Below, piece by piece: positions 48,880 through 60,364 of a DNA stretch of 64,000 nt. The notes under the pieces were generated by a model. It searched no databases. It was not told where the DNA came from and worked only from the letters and a program-made list of their open reading frames with translations. Source of the DNA: Metallyticus violacea (Eukaryota > Arthropoda > Insecta > Mantodea > Metallyticidae). The stretch's first letter is position 1. Every line of letters begins with the position of its first letter. The translations under genes and the position numbers were made by a program. The stretch lies in the NCBI GenBank assembly GCA_030762175.1, contig CM060831.1, positions 34,704,001-34,768,000 of the forward strand. The letters run 5' to 3'.

Positions 48880-50105
48880 GTTGAAGAGGATGTTGTCGAT
48901 GTTGATGAAGGCGGGTCGCGGGGGTGGCGTTAATTCGAAGTTAATTGGATTCTGATTAATTAGTGCCGGCCGCGACCACCTCGATCTAATAATGTCTAGT
49001 AGAGCACTACTCGAGGGTCCCACTTCATACCCAGGGTCTTTTGTTCCCTCATAGTCACGGGGTCGGTCCTGGTGGTTGTGTGGTAACCATACTTGCCTCC
49101 TAAACCCAAGATCGTGGGTTCGATCCCGACCAGCACCGATGGATTTTTTTGGGGGGGCATAAAAATCATAGTATGGCTTCCTTCGGAAGGGAAGAAAAGC
49201 CATGGGTTTAGTGTCGTACATTTACGGCAAGATAAAGAACCTCAAGCCTGAAAGAAGAGGCCTCTGAGCAAAATTTGTGAGCCGTTTCACGCCCAGAATT
49301 GAATGGGACGCTGTTAAAGAGCGGCTGTAAATAAACAAAATAAAAAAAATAGTCTTGAGAGAAGGGAGGAAAGGAAATGGTTCAAATATACGACAGTGCT
49401 TGGTTCAACGCCAGGAAGTGTTTATTCATATGATAATTTGTTGACGGCCACCTGGTTCGTTACCTCTTTGCCGACAAGTTAGTGGGCATAACTGAACTGA
49501 ACTAAATCGCCTAACCGCGACGCTGCCTAAACTAAAGTCCAAAGTGCATCTAGCTGTGCGAACTAGCACCACCGAACTTGCCTACACTGCTGACTTGAAA
49601 ACCTTAAAAACATCTACTGCCCAAACTAAGTCCATCTCTGCGGTTCATAACTGCGTGCCTCGCCGCCCAAAAACTGCGTCAGCTGTAACATATCTTCCGA
49701 AGTCCGAAGTGATCTGGCAGGCTGAAGTCAGTGCTCAGCCTGTGTGTGGTTGCTGCGTACCTACCCTGTATGGGTTTAACCGCAGAGATGGGATGAAGGT
49801 TGTAGGGTGGTTGTGGTGTTTTGGTAGTGAGGAAGACGGATTGTGCTAAAGCTTATCCTAACTGTAGCGGTGTAACATATCTTCCCAAGGAAGTTTCCCT
49901 TTTATACTAATTTCAAAGTGTCCCTACGGGGTCCACAGAAGGGAGCTCATGGCTCGCAGAGCCTTCAAAATATTCAAATATTATTGGTGGAGCTTTCATC
50001 CTACCATACGCGCTCACTTTAAACGTTTCAACTCTTTGGTCTCTGATGGTGAGTTCGTAATCATCCGAGGTCAGAGTGAAAGGAGCCACCCTTGCGGACA
50101 CTGCT
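48880..50105. other. GC-rich block split by a SINE A copy; possible old unidentified element
   Basis: Outside the SINE (49,073-49,349) this block is richer in G and C than its flanks. It contains a 101-codon frame at 49,544-49,849 (plus strand) rich in Thr, Ser and Ala that I do not recognise. No inverted or long terminal repeats were found by eye. Confidence 0.3.
49073..49349 (+). repeat. SINE family A, full-length copy
   Basis: TCGGTCCTGGTGGTTGTGTG, B box GGGTTCGATCCC, a run of 14 T/G after GATGGA, and the normal body follow. The DNA on both sides (48.88-49.07 and 49.35-50.1 kb) is GC-rich compared with the window and may be one older element it inserted into. Confidence 0.85.
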
Positions 50106-50689
50106 AATGTGGCACTTTTAACGAACTTACGAGCTTTTCACAAGTGAAAATAAAAAAAAAAAAAAAATAAATAAAATAAAATAAAATAAAAACATTGTTC
50201 GGACACCAGCATTCACTTGGCTTTGTGCAAATAGGCATCCCATTCGCTCAGGGCCAAAAGGTACGCATTCAGATAGCCGAAATATATTTTCCTGATACAG
50301 AAAATTTCCTTACTCCCTACTATAGGCTATATAAAATATTGAATAATTATTATATATTCTCAGGCACGCGGGATGTGAAGACCTGCCACAATGTACACGC
50401 CTTACTCTCTCCACCTCTGCTGATGTCCAGTTATAATATCTTATCCTTGTCACCCCCCCCCTCCCCAGCATTGCACGGATGGATATGTTTGTTGGCAGGG
50501 TATATCAGATTTCGTCAAACAGAGGATAGTGGTTAAATGAAGATGGATTTGCAAACCTGTACGCAGTTTCTAACAATCAGGCAAAAAAAGAAATATTATT
50601 GTTGAGCCAGTTGCGTGTAAACTGTGCTTCCATTCGGACGTAAAAGCGAGCATTTTATTAAAATGAAGCGGCAAAATGTAATATCAAGT

Positions 50690-50785
50690 GTAGTTTGTAA
50701 ACGATACCGGCAGGTCTACGAAATGTAAAACGGATGATAATGGAGTGACATTTCGGAAGGTGAAAAGTTGAATAAATATAGAAAA
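50690..50785 (+). repeat. Dispersed module shared with 33.70 kb
   Basis: See positions 33,695-33,805: the shared string is strongest at TTTCGGAA.GTGAAAAG.TGAATAA. Here it precedes the family E tRNA-like head. Confidence 0.45.
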
Positions 50786-50849
50786 AGGAGTAAGTGTATA
50801 TGCGAGTATTCCTCGAAAGATTCAAACACTTTGTAGGCCGAACATCTTC

Positions 50850-51080
50850 TCCATGGTCTACTGATAGTGTTTGCGACTACTAATTCGGAGGTTTTGGTTT
50901 CGAATCCCGGTAGGTGACACTGCCTGAGTAAATTGTTTACTTTTTCTTTTTTCTTTCCGCCCGCCCTCTTCTTCAGAGTTTCCCTTACCTTGAAAAGGTG
51001 AATGCCAGATAACTTTAAGGCGCCAAGGACCTCGAGCTCATTTGCGCTATCATTAATTCATTTTATTCATCCCTACAGAC
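50850..51080 (+). repeat. tRNA-derived SINE family E
   Basis: ATGGTCTACTGATAGTGTTT and GGTTTCGAATCCCGG have the spacing of A and B boxes. The body contains ACCTTGAAAAGGTGAATGCC and GGCGCCAAGGACCTCGAGCT. A single copy is present. Confidence 0.55.
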
Positions 51081-51084
51081 TTAC

Positions 51085-52954
51085 AGTATTAGGCCCACAA
51101 CCTACAGACGTCGCGAGAACAGCAAAGCGGTCAAAGCGACAGTGCTATTGTCGGTATAGTTAGAAGTCCAAATAGAAATTAGTAGGTTTTAAAACTACGA
51201 CTATTCACGTAAATGCAAAAGTATTCTCCTTGTAACTGCATGTTAAACTACATCCACCCACAGCTTCACTTTGTCTTCAACACTCCTGAATCAACTGTTC
51301 TCCACAAATTCCTCCATTCTATTGTCTTCGAGTTCGTGATCCATGATTATAGCCATCAGTATGGGTCAGGATATCTGGTATAGTCCAGAGATTTTCTAGG
51401 TTCTCCCTTCTCAACTCTACAGTTCTTGAGTTCTATGAAGCTGTCATAGTGAACATGCCCTCCCAAATTCCAAGTCTCATTTGGGCTTGTGCTGATATAC
51501 TGTTGGTTTTGACTCTGGGTCTAATTTCTTCATTCTTTATTTTATTGTTGGTGCAGAAATTTGCTATTTATCTCTTTTTGGTTTGATAAGCAGTATTTAC
51601 GCTTTAAGAAAATAATTGAAGTAAACAGAACCGTGTGAAAATACGAAGATAACATTTACTCTTTATGAAACTAGGGCTCGTAAATGATATGAGTATTTAA
51701 TAAATCTGAGATAATTTTACAATAAGTAACAACAATAAAATTGTACACAATGTATTTCTTTTGGATTTTTCCCACAAACGCTTCAACAGTAAACATTAAT
51801 TCATTATTTGATAAATGTATCGAAATGTAAGTAGCTATTAAATCACCTTCGGGGCAGAAGTCTTTGTCCGTTATGAGAGCATCAACTCAACACAGTGAAA
51901 GTTTCCAAATAAAAGATGAACAATATTGCCGCCAGCAACATAAAGGTCAAAATAGAGCACACGTTTCTGGGCTCAGAAATGGGTAATCCCCTGTTAATGT
52001 ATATAGCAAGTTCATTTTCTGAGATATCTTATTTTCCAAAGTGACAGAATTTGTTCCAAATTTTATTTTATTATCACTAAAACAAACACCCTGAAGATAT
52101 GTTGGAAATAGCTAATGGATTGAAAAGAAGTCTTTCGCCGAGAGAGAAGCTTTTATATATATTAGAAAACTACTTACTTACATTTTCTCTTATAAGTAAA
52201 GAGACAAAGTACCAGCTGAGAGCTACGTAAGAAAAGTTATGACGTGAACTTGGCAATTTCCTATCGCACAGTAATTTCATTGCACTTCATAAACTGCGAA
52301 TAATAGGGAAAGGAATTTTATGTTTATTTTCATTTATTTGTATTTTATAAAACTAAAGCGTGCGGTTCATAAAGTAAAGCTTACGTTGTTGGTATCGTTG
52401 GAACCTGAAATGTTAAACAATATATTACGGAAGTGATGTTCACAACTACTTTTCACTGGTTAGAACGACAAGAGTAGTGTCGGCTGTACTATTTTTATAG
52501 GAATATTTATGATTGTCTACAGTTCTGTGATTAATTTTGCTGATTATAAGGCATATTTTGAGGTCAGTAATTGGCCTAAAGAAATAAATAAAATGTATTT
52601 TAAGTTCAGTTCTCGCTTGCACATACAACTATCATTATCCATATCTTGCAGACTTTTGATGTAATTAATGAAGAAAAGGAAAGGACACCCTTTAGCGAGC
52701 ATTTTCGGTAGGTCAGCGGGTCTTCTTCGGCAATTTTACATACCTACACAACTTAAATAAAAGAAAAAAATTCAATAGACGAAAAGAACCAACTGTTGCT
52801 CTACATGACTACTGAGTGCCTTGACGGGTTGATTAAAGATATCCATTATTACATTTGCTGTTCCTAAAATGTAACTTTCCCAGTATTTTTATGAAATATA
52901 GTAAGGCGTCTCTGAGCTAAATCAGCCCATTTCATATATTTTGTTTCATTTATG
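51085..52954. other. AT-rich stretch, nothing recognised
   Basis: Stop-dense in all frames. Confidence 0.5.
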
Positions 52955-53174
52955 ATTTATTTATTTATGGACTTTTTCAACATTTCAGATCATCAATGTT
53001 CCATTCTATTCAGGCAGATAAATTATGCTCAAAGACCTCTTCTTTCAGACTAGGGACCCATGGTTTTACTTCCCTTCCGAACATACTTGGGATTTTACGA
53101 TCCTGGCCGGAATTGAATCTGCGATCTTGGGTTTAGGAGGCATGTATGGTTACCACTAGACCACCAGGACCTAC
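52955..53174 (-). repeat. SINE family A, copy with internal deletions
   Basis: Reverse orientation. Head complete (ACCACTAGACCACCAGGACC at 53,155-53,174) with tRNA-Arg-like GGTTTAGGAGGCA. The body has lost parts around AGGCAGATAAATTATG and the CGGCACG stretch. Confidence 0.82.
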
Positions 53175-53179
53175 CTCGT

Positions 53180-54589
53180 TTCAGAGAGGAGGAGACAGGA
53201 ACATAATCGCAATTGACAATACAATGCCTGGATGTTGTCAACATTGCGTGTGTAATGATTTTTAATTTCCTTTATCAATTCTTCTTTGTTATATTTTACG
53301 TTATTAACAATTCATATTTTATTGACTTTTAATCACAAAATGAGCACTATAATACTATTATATTCAGGCCACAATTTTCCTCACTATGCATTCCCTCTCT
53401 TCTTCCAGCGCTGATCTTGTAGGAGCATTTCCCTACCTTCCTTAGCCACTGAAAAATCCGCATTGTTATGTGTTGCTGTTTACAGGAAACAGTAATGGGG
53501 TGGTAGCAACCATGAATGTCAAACTAAGCGAGTCAGATTGCTTTGGTCTGCGAAATAGGTATTAAACATATTAAAGTAGGCATGAGCACGCAGTATAAAA
53601 TTTAATTATACAATTACTGTCATAATTAATGAAGTTCACTTATTAAAAATGGCAAAACGTGACTCTAGTAATAACTGCTATAAATCCAACCCACACAATT
53701 CCAAAACATATAATCAGAAATGTATGCTCTGAAATTTTGTTTTACTGTGCGATCTATCAACTTGTGAATTTCTGGAATTCAAAAATATTCCTATAACTAA
53801 ACCTTAGTTTAAATTCTTGGTATTTGAGCCCGCTAGCCAAATGTGACAGACCTCTCTGGTAGCTAATGCGCCATGCTTTTCTTATTTGTAAATAAAAAAT
53901 GACTACGAAGGAATATAAACAGCACTTCTGAGTAAAGGGGGAAAAATCGCACAAAGGTAAATCAGGTCATTATATTCCATCTTGTTTGTGTATGACTTCA
54001 GGCGGACAGAGAGCCAGTCATGGTTAAAGACGAGTTTTATACAGACAAATGCACACAAATGGTTGCGCTCCCACATCTTCAACCTAAATTAGGCAAAGAG
54101 CTTCTACTTTTCACAAAGCGTCGGGCTGCCTTATTTTTATTATACTGCATAAGTTAACTTTTTGGTATAGTTTAAGTTTTTGCAACGTAATGCTCTATTG
54201 ACTTATTTTTGAATTAGTAGGCAAGGTATAATTAATTGTTTACACGGATTTTTCATACAATGCACGCAGGTTGACCAAGCTTTTTCTGCAAAAAATATGT
54301 AATAATAGATATACTTTTCCTACATATATTCTCAAAAATCTAATCGAGAAAGTACGAAATAAAAAAGCAATTCGCATACTACTTATATTTTTTCCCAGTC
54401 AGTAGAAGAAGAAAGTTGCATAGTAGAAGGCAAAGGAGTGGTAAATATTAGATTAGCATCATTCCTGATGATAACCCTCAATCAGGAAGACATTCGTTAG
54501 AGCAGAAAGTTGAAAAAATAGCTACTTGCCAGCACACGGGAACTGCCAACAATTCTTGAACAAGACGACGCTCTGCACTTCAAACCTGT
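53180..54589. other. AT-rich stretch, nothing recognised
   Basis: No motif or shared repeat seen. Confidence 0.5.
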
Positions 54590-54800
54590 TGGTTCTAAAT
54601 GGTCATGTAGTTGACACTGAGTTGTACTATGAACAACTGGCCAGGTTTACGAAGTTATAAGGCAACGTTAATCTGTTTTAAAAAATAGAAAGCTGTAGCA
54701 AGAAAATGCTCCTACCCATTGAGCAAGAATGACTCAGCAAAAAGTGCAGAAATAGATGAAAATGTTCGAGAAACCTGTATACTCTAACATTAACTTTATA
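54590..54800 (+). pseudogene. Short mariner transposase fragment
   Basis: The plus strand reads VVDTELYYEQLARFTKL (about 54,610-54,660), similar to the TINSELYCQQLDRL block. Next comes NAPTH.ARMTQQKVQ (about 54,700-54,745), similar to DNARPH.A..TQQKI. The catalytic Asp and the third block are not visible. Stops interrupt the reading. No ends were found. Confidence 0.5.
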
Positions 54801-55319
54801 TATTTTATTTTAGAGTAATGAATATTCGGTAGCATTTGAACTATGGCCGGGAAATATGTATCCAATTTTAACTGTAAATACTTCATGTGGTATAATTGTT
54901 ATGTTCCATGAAACAGGAAAGGCAGACGAGAGACATGTGATCCTGATTTATTCACTCATTGTTAGATTGAGTGTTGATAAGAACAAATAATTAGGAGTAT
55001 AAAATATATCTTTAGGGAGCAGCAAGGCTCCATCAACAAAAGTGGTCGTGTTTTCCGGGAAAAGGTGGAAAAAGTGTGAAGTAGAAAAAGGAAACCGTGT
55101 TTAGAGGCATATAATGCATTTTTAAAGTCATTTGAGTGATCCCCAGTGAAGTCCATTAGAAGACCTGCAGTCGATCTGCTATGATCGAAGAAGGCACACC
55201 TATACAGCACAGGATACCTTAAAATGAATGTTGATTATTCCTCCTGCAGAGCCCCATATAACGTGACTAGCTCATCTCCAAACAACGTAGTGAGCACATA
55301 CACGAAGCTACATTTTTTT

Positions 55320-56040
55320 TAACAGTGCGATGAAAGGTTAGGAAGAGTTTAAAGGACTTCCAAGAGAGAATGCCTGTTGGTACTGCATGTGCATCAATAA
55401 CCGAGACATGGAAACTTTTTGAGTGTGCCTTTCCAATGTGTTAAAAGTGTATAGGAAATGGCAAGAAAACGGAACAACGACCGCCAACAGGCAGAACTAC
55501 AAGGATAAACCGAAGATGATGCTGCGGGATGAGCATTAAACAGAACGGTTTGTAAAAGTTGACTCCCCCCATTTATATCTGAAAATTACGGGACCTATAC
55601 ACTGATAGATGTACAGCACCCACGTCCTATTGGACGGTTAGACACACTCTTACGTGCATATAGCGTCATTTACTTCTAACGAAGCGTCACTTCCTTCTTC
55701 ATCTCGCACGGGATCGCAAGCATTGACCTTTGAGTACTGGAAGAGGGTGCACTGCTCTAATGAGTCGAGACACCTAGGGCACCCTTCCTGTGTAGGTTAG
55801 TGGCGACGGCTGTACGGTTTGGGTATGCTTGGCTTGGAATCACAAATGTGCATAGAGCCCAGCGAAATCCGCCCATATTAGGGAATCGCGTATATCCAAC
55901 GATGCAATAAGATATGCTGTCAAATTCATAACGGTATACATACCACTTAGTAAAATTCCTACCATTGTCCAGGTCATCCTCCGTGTCCAAGGTGGACCAA
56001 CTAAGCATCAGATAGGCGGTTGCAAATCAGAGTGTATACA
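55320..56040 (+). pseudogene. Degraded Tc1-like transposase
   Basis: A helix-turn-helix linker-like stretch lies near 55,430-55,490 (KWQENGTTTANRQNY). The clearest block, at about 55,732-55,800, is FEYWKRVHCSNESRHLGHP, matching the Tc1 pattern W..V.FSDESRF with the catalytic Asp changed to Asn. The GGGSVMVWG block is not clear. This is a Tc1-type rather than mariner-type remnant. It is heavily mutated, so limits are approximate. Confidence 0.45.
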
Positions 56041-56049
56041 GCAGAAAGA

Positions 56050-59000
56050 GGTTGCAGCTCACTTCGTGTGTGACCTGTTAAATGCGAAATTCACTGAACC
56101 CTGAATTATACAGAGCTTCACAATATTTCCCGCATCTTTCCATAGCCTCCTCCATGTAGTCCCGGTCTCACTATCCCTAGGCAGTGTCAAAGCGTGGATT
56201 TTGTAAGCTGTAGGCTAAGACATGTATGTCTATATTAATTAAAATTAATTTATATTAAGTATACCATATGTAACTTTGTAATGTCATAAAATGTGATATG
56301 TTTAAAAGTATGGTATAGTAACCATCAGTGCTGTAAGTGGTTATTAAATTAAATTACATGCAATGTTTAATAACAGATTGTTACTGACTACTCTTCAGTT
56401 TGTATATAAACTTAATCCCCCGCCTACTTTTCTATGCATATACTCCTGAAACGTGCTCTTTATATCTCACTGAACATTTTGCCGCCCTTTCTCTGTAATT
56501 CTTGTACGATACCGCGCCATTTCGCTACAGTTGGCAATTATGAAGGCGATCCGTATAAACTAAAATATAACTAAGGGATTTTAAAAATGAGTTTTAAAAA
56601 CAATTAGTGTTAGTAGGTAATATTTACTGTAAAATAATATTTACACCTTTCATATCATCATAATACAACTAAAATATCGAATTACATCTTAAATTTATAT
56701 AAATCCTGGTCTTTCTTTTTGGTTTCAGGCTTTACAAAAGAGGGCAGACATACACATGGGCTGCGAGCATACGACCAAAACTAGCCTACACAGGAACGAA
56801 AACTCCAAATCCCTCTTCACTTCTCCCAGGAAGTGATATAGAAAATCTTTACGCTTGCGCAAGACCAGCTGAGCCTTCGACCATATTATTTGTGATCGGA
56901 TAAATACGCATGAACAGCACACTAGTTCAAATATTGAAACCTTTGGAGTCGTCAATAAAAATGTACATATACAAGGCAGCACATTAATTTTGGGTAGCGT
57001 CGGACTTAAGCTATCTTCTCCCCTGACTGGAGTAGGTGTATCATAGAGGTATATGGCTTACCCGGATATACTGTAGCATACAGTAACTGCTACTACACAT
57101 TTCGAGTACAGTTTGTTCTCGTCCATAGGATCATTTTTGGGGAGGAAGGTGATGTGGTGCTAATCTTCAAGATGCAGAGTTTTTCGCCCCTAACTTCAAT
57201 ACCAACAAATTCGGATGCTGTCAGAGAAAAGAGAAGGACAAAATGATCGAAAATGAAGGCGTTCATTTGCAAAAATAGTACTTTTTCTTATTTATTGTTG
57301 CTTTAAAAAATGAAACAATTGGTGCAAGAAAATAGCTTTTCAGCCAACCTAGTAAGAGAACATTCCAACAGAAACCATGCGGCTATACTGTCATATTAGT
57401 ACTTGTCAGGCTTAATTTATAGTGCAAGGACTACTAAAATGAGACTACTAAAAGGGAAGCGTAAATAATTACCTAATAAACTAAGCACGAGTTTTTTTAA
57501 CATACTGTTTTATTTAATTTATTATTTATATTAACTTGTAGAGTACATTATCTCTGAAAATATTTCTTAAAGGCGAAAATAATTGCTCTAACTGATTAAT
57601 GATACTACAAAACCGTAATTTCAAATTCTTAACCCAACGTGGAAAAAGGCATTTCCATTTATGCAGTGCATTTCTTTCAACGTCTATACATTTAGGCATA
57701 ATGATCATTAAGAAAAGAAATCACGTGTCTGAAAATAAATCAGACCTCTCTTCCGAAGCACTAATTACTGCTTCCTTTGACGAAACACTCTTTGCTTGCA
57801 ACTGATTATATAGGAAACGCTAAACAAGCAAATAAAGACGCTACCAGTTCTATCTCACAATGGCAGGCAGGATCCCGAGTATACATACACTTGAGTAACT
57901 TATTTTCCCAAGTTTTTTTTTTATCAGCTCTGTCTGAAAATTGTATGTAAAAATCTATTTCTTTCTAAGTTATTGTTTTTCTAGCTACTATCAACACTAG
58001 ATTACAAATAAAAAATTCACCCTTTCTGGAGAAATGCCAAAGTTTGTTTACTCTCGTTGAAATCCCAGAGAGTAAAAGTGAATTTTTATGGGTTTTTCCT
58101 TTCAACTTACAAAAAGAAATACCACATAAATTAGGTCTGACAGCTCAGAGGTCATTTACACCATTATTCATTCATTCGATTAAACACCGCACAGAACTAT
58201 GGCTGTTAGCAAAGTGAAAAAAACATCAAAGTAGGGCAAGGTGGGAAATCTACCTGTTCTACATATTGACGTATAATTTGCGCATATTTTGAAGAACCAA
58301 AATTAACCATATTCTACATATCTTCATCATAATATTACAATAAAACCTACAAAATATTTCTAAAACCCAACGCTTGTAGGCACATGTTTGATAGTGTTAT
58401 TTAATACGCGCGAAATATCTAGGAACATATGCTCACTTTTGTGGTGTAATTATAAACAAATTACAAATATTATTACCCTTTACAAACTAATGCTGAGTTG
58501 TATATATATGTTGTCAATGTCATCTGTCATCTATTTATTATATGAGGAATTTTCTTCGAGTTGCCACAGAATGGAGTGAAGAACTTTACAACATCCAAAT
58601 CCAGCAGTTTTGCAAACAAACATCAAATATACTTTAATTAATATATGAACAGAAATAACTGGTGAGACATTAAACAGTCATTTCATTTTACCTGTAAGAA
58701 TGACTGAGCATTATACTATTAAGTTTTTAAAGGAGCGTTTAAATGTTTTGTTAAAAGAACTTCCACTAAACTTAACTTGTCATATATAGTTCATGAATAA
58801 CGGGTCGCCAACTCATATTTTTGTGCTGCTAGAGTAATTCTAGATTAGTGATAACGAGCTAAATGGATCAGCCGTAAGGTACCGATATCCTGGTCTGCTA
58901 TGACATCAAAATATTGCTAGTACTAGCGGTAGTAGTAATAGTACCAGTAATAGTAGTGATGATGGTGGTGGTGGTGTATTTATTTACAAAATATATTTGT

Positions 59001-59330
59001 TACAAATTTAGCTCATCCGTGTTGCACCGATCTTGGGACAGTACATGCTTTTCCAATGCACTAGGAAAAACATGAATTTTATACAAATCAATATTTAACT
59101 CTTAAGAGAAAATCAATGTATATAATAATGACTTGGGTAAATAAAAAATATATAATAGAAATAATCGAAATACATAAATAAAATAAACAGAAAAGAGAAC
59201 ATTGCAAGAGTAAATAACTTACACTCCCACACATATATGTATAAATAATTCCAAAAATATAGTAACTTATGTTCCCCTACCTCCCTTCCCGGTTGGCCGC
59301 CTCTTCCGACCTGAGTTGTATCACTTTATT
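56050..59330. other. AT-rich stretch, nothing recognised
   Basis: Small frames at 56.7-57.0 and 57.5-57.8 kb show no domains. Confidence 0.5.
58918..58978 (+). repeat. (TAG)n/(TGG)n microsatellite
   Basis: Imperfect TAGTAG units grade into GATGATGGTGGTGGTGGTG. Confidence 0.8.
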
Positions 59331-59339
59331 AAAAAAAAA

Positions 59340-59695
59340 AAAAAAAAAAATACCTACTCCTCTTCCTACTTCCTAACTGCCAGCAAAGTACAGTACCGCC
59401 ACCACCATCTACGTTAATAAATGGAACCGGCAGATTCTTTTTCTCCATTCTTCCGCCCCCTTGCAGTACGCCAGAATATGCTCCCAATATTCTTTCTTCG
59501 CACATATAGGGCATATCCTCGTGTCCTCTACGTCTATTACTTCAGTCATCCGTCACATGCCTAACCTAAACCAAGCGCCCGTTTTTGCAGAGTTTGGACA
59601 CTGTTTGGATATAGCGCAGATAGTTCATGTTGCTCTTGGTGACCATTTTAAGCACTTCCTACAGAACTATATAGTATCGTGGTTTTTCTAACCTA
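59340..59695 (-). pseudogene. 3' end of a non-LTR retrotransposon ORF2, third copy
   Basis: The minus strand gives EVIDVEDTRICPICAKKEYW and then EHILAYCKGAEEWRKR (about 59,560-59,440), a complete C-x2-C...H...C knuckle of a LINE ORF2 end. It then reads to a T-run in its own sense (poly-A at 59,331-59,350 on the plus strand). The same block, more decayed, occurs at 31.1 kb. Upstream ORF2 domains are absent, so it is a typical 5'-truncated copy. Confidence 0.68.
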
Positions 59696-60061
59696 GTTGT
59701 GATATCCCTTCATATATTTTGTCCTGTATACGGGAGAACCAAGCGAATTTTAGAAATTGCTTTAAGAAACATAAATTTGACAGGTGAAAATGTAGGTTGG
59801 TATAATTTATTTTTCATGAAATATGTTATTTGTAAAACGTAAAATAATATAAGATTAATGCATATTGTTTAATGACAACAATATGTGAATGTGGGCTCTC
59901 AAAACAGAGATTTGAAAATACTTTTATATTTTTGTATATGAGGAAATAATATCATGCGTTTTCAGACAATGGTGCTATTAGCTCAGCAATAACCTCTTAA
60001 TCTTCACAGTATAACACTGAGCTGTTGAAGTTCATAAAGGAAGTTGGAAAGTAAATATTTG

Positions 60062-60160
60062 GATTTGAACTCGGCAGGAAATCGAATCACGCATTTTCAG
60101 TCTTCCGTGCTGACGCTCTAATCATCTGAACTACCGTGTCATCTTCCAAGCATCGACGCA
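60062..60160 (-). repeat. tRNA-like SINE family C segment
   Basis: Reverse orientation. The head reads GGTAGTTCAGATGATTAGAG, then CGTCAGCACGGAAGACTGAA and B box GTGATTCGATTTCC. It probably continues towards 59,960 as the body of the element. Confidence 0.6.
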
Positions 60161-60280
60161 TTAGAAGCCCGATCAAAGGTACTCGTAGCATTACGAACCA
60201 CCTCTTAAAAAATAAACCTCAGGGAGATCTCTGAGATATGTATAATAAGATGAATGAGTTTCGTAATTTCGTGCCTGGAG

Positions 60281-60360
60281 GACGCGATAGCTCAGTTGGT
60301 TAGAGCGTCGGCACTAAAGGCTGAAAATCCGTGGTTGGAATCCTGATTGTGACCGAAAAT
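60281..60360 (+). repeat. tRNA-like SINE family C segment
   Basis: GATAGCTCAGTTGGTTAGAG forms a perfect 4-bp D stem; TCGGC/GCTGA form a 5-bp anticodon stem. The T arm (GTGGTTGGAATCCTGA) and acceptor stem are mispaired, and position 33 is C, not T. It is head-to-head with the copy ending at 60,160. Confidence 0.6.
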
Positions 60361-60364
60361 TTTC

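Noticed and set aside
48784..49221. 145-codon minus-strand frame
   Set aside because: Half of it is the antisense of a SINE A copy; the remainder has no recognised motif.
60283..60355. Functional tRNA gene
   Set aside because: The D and anticodon arms pair, but the T arm and acceptor stem do not, and position 33 is C. A related copy lies nearby in reverse, so it is a SINE head.
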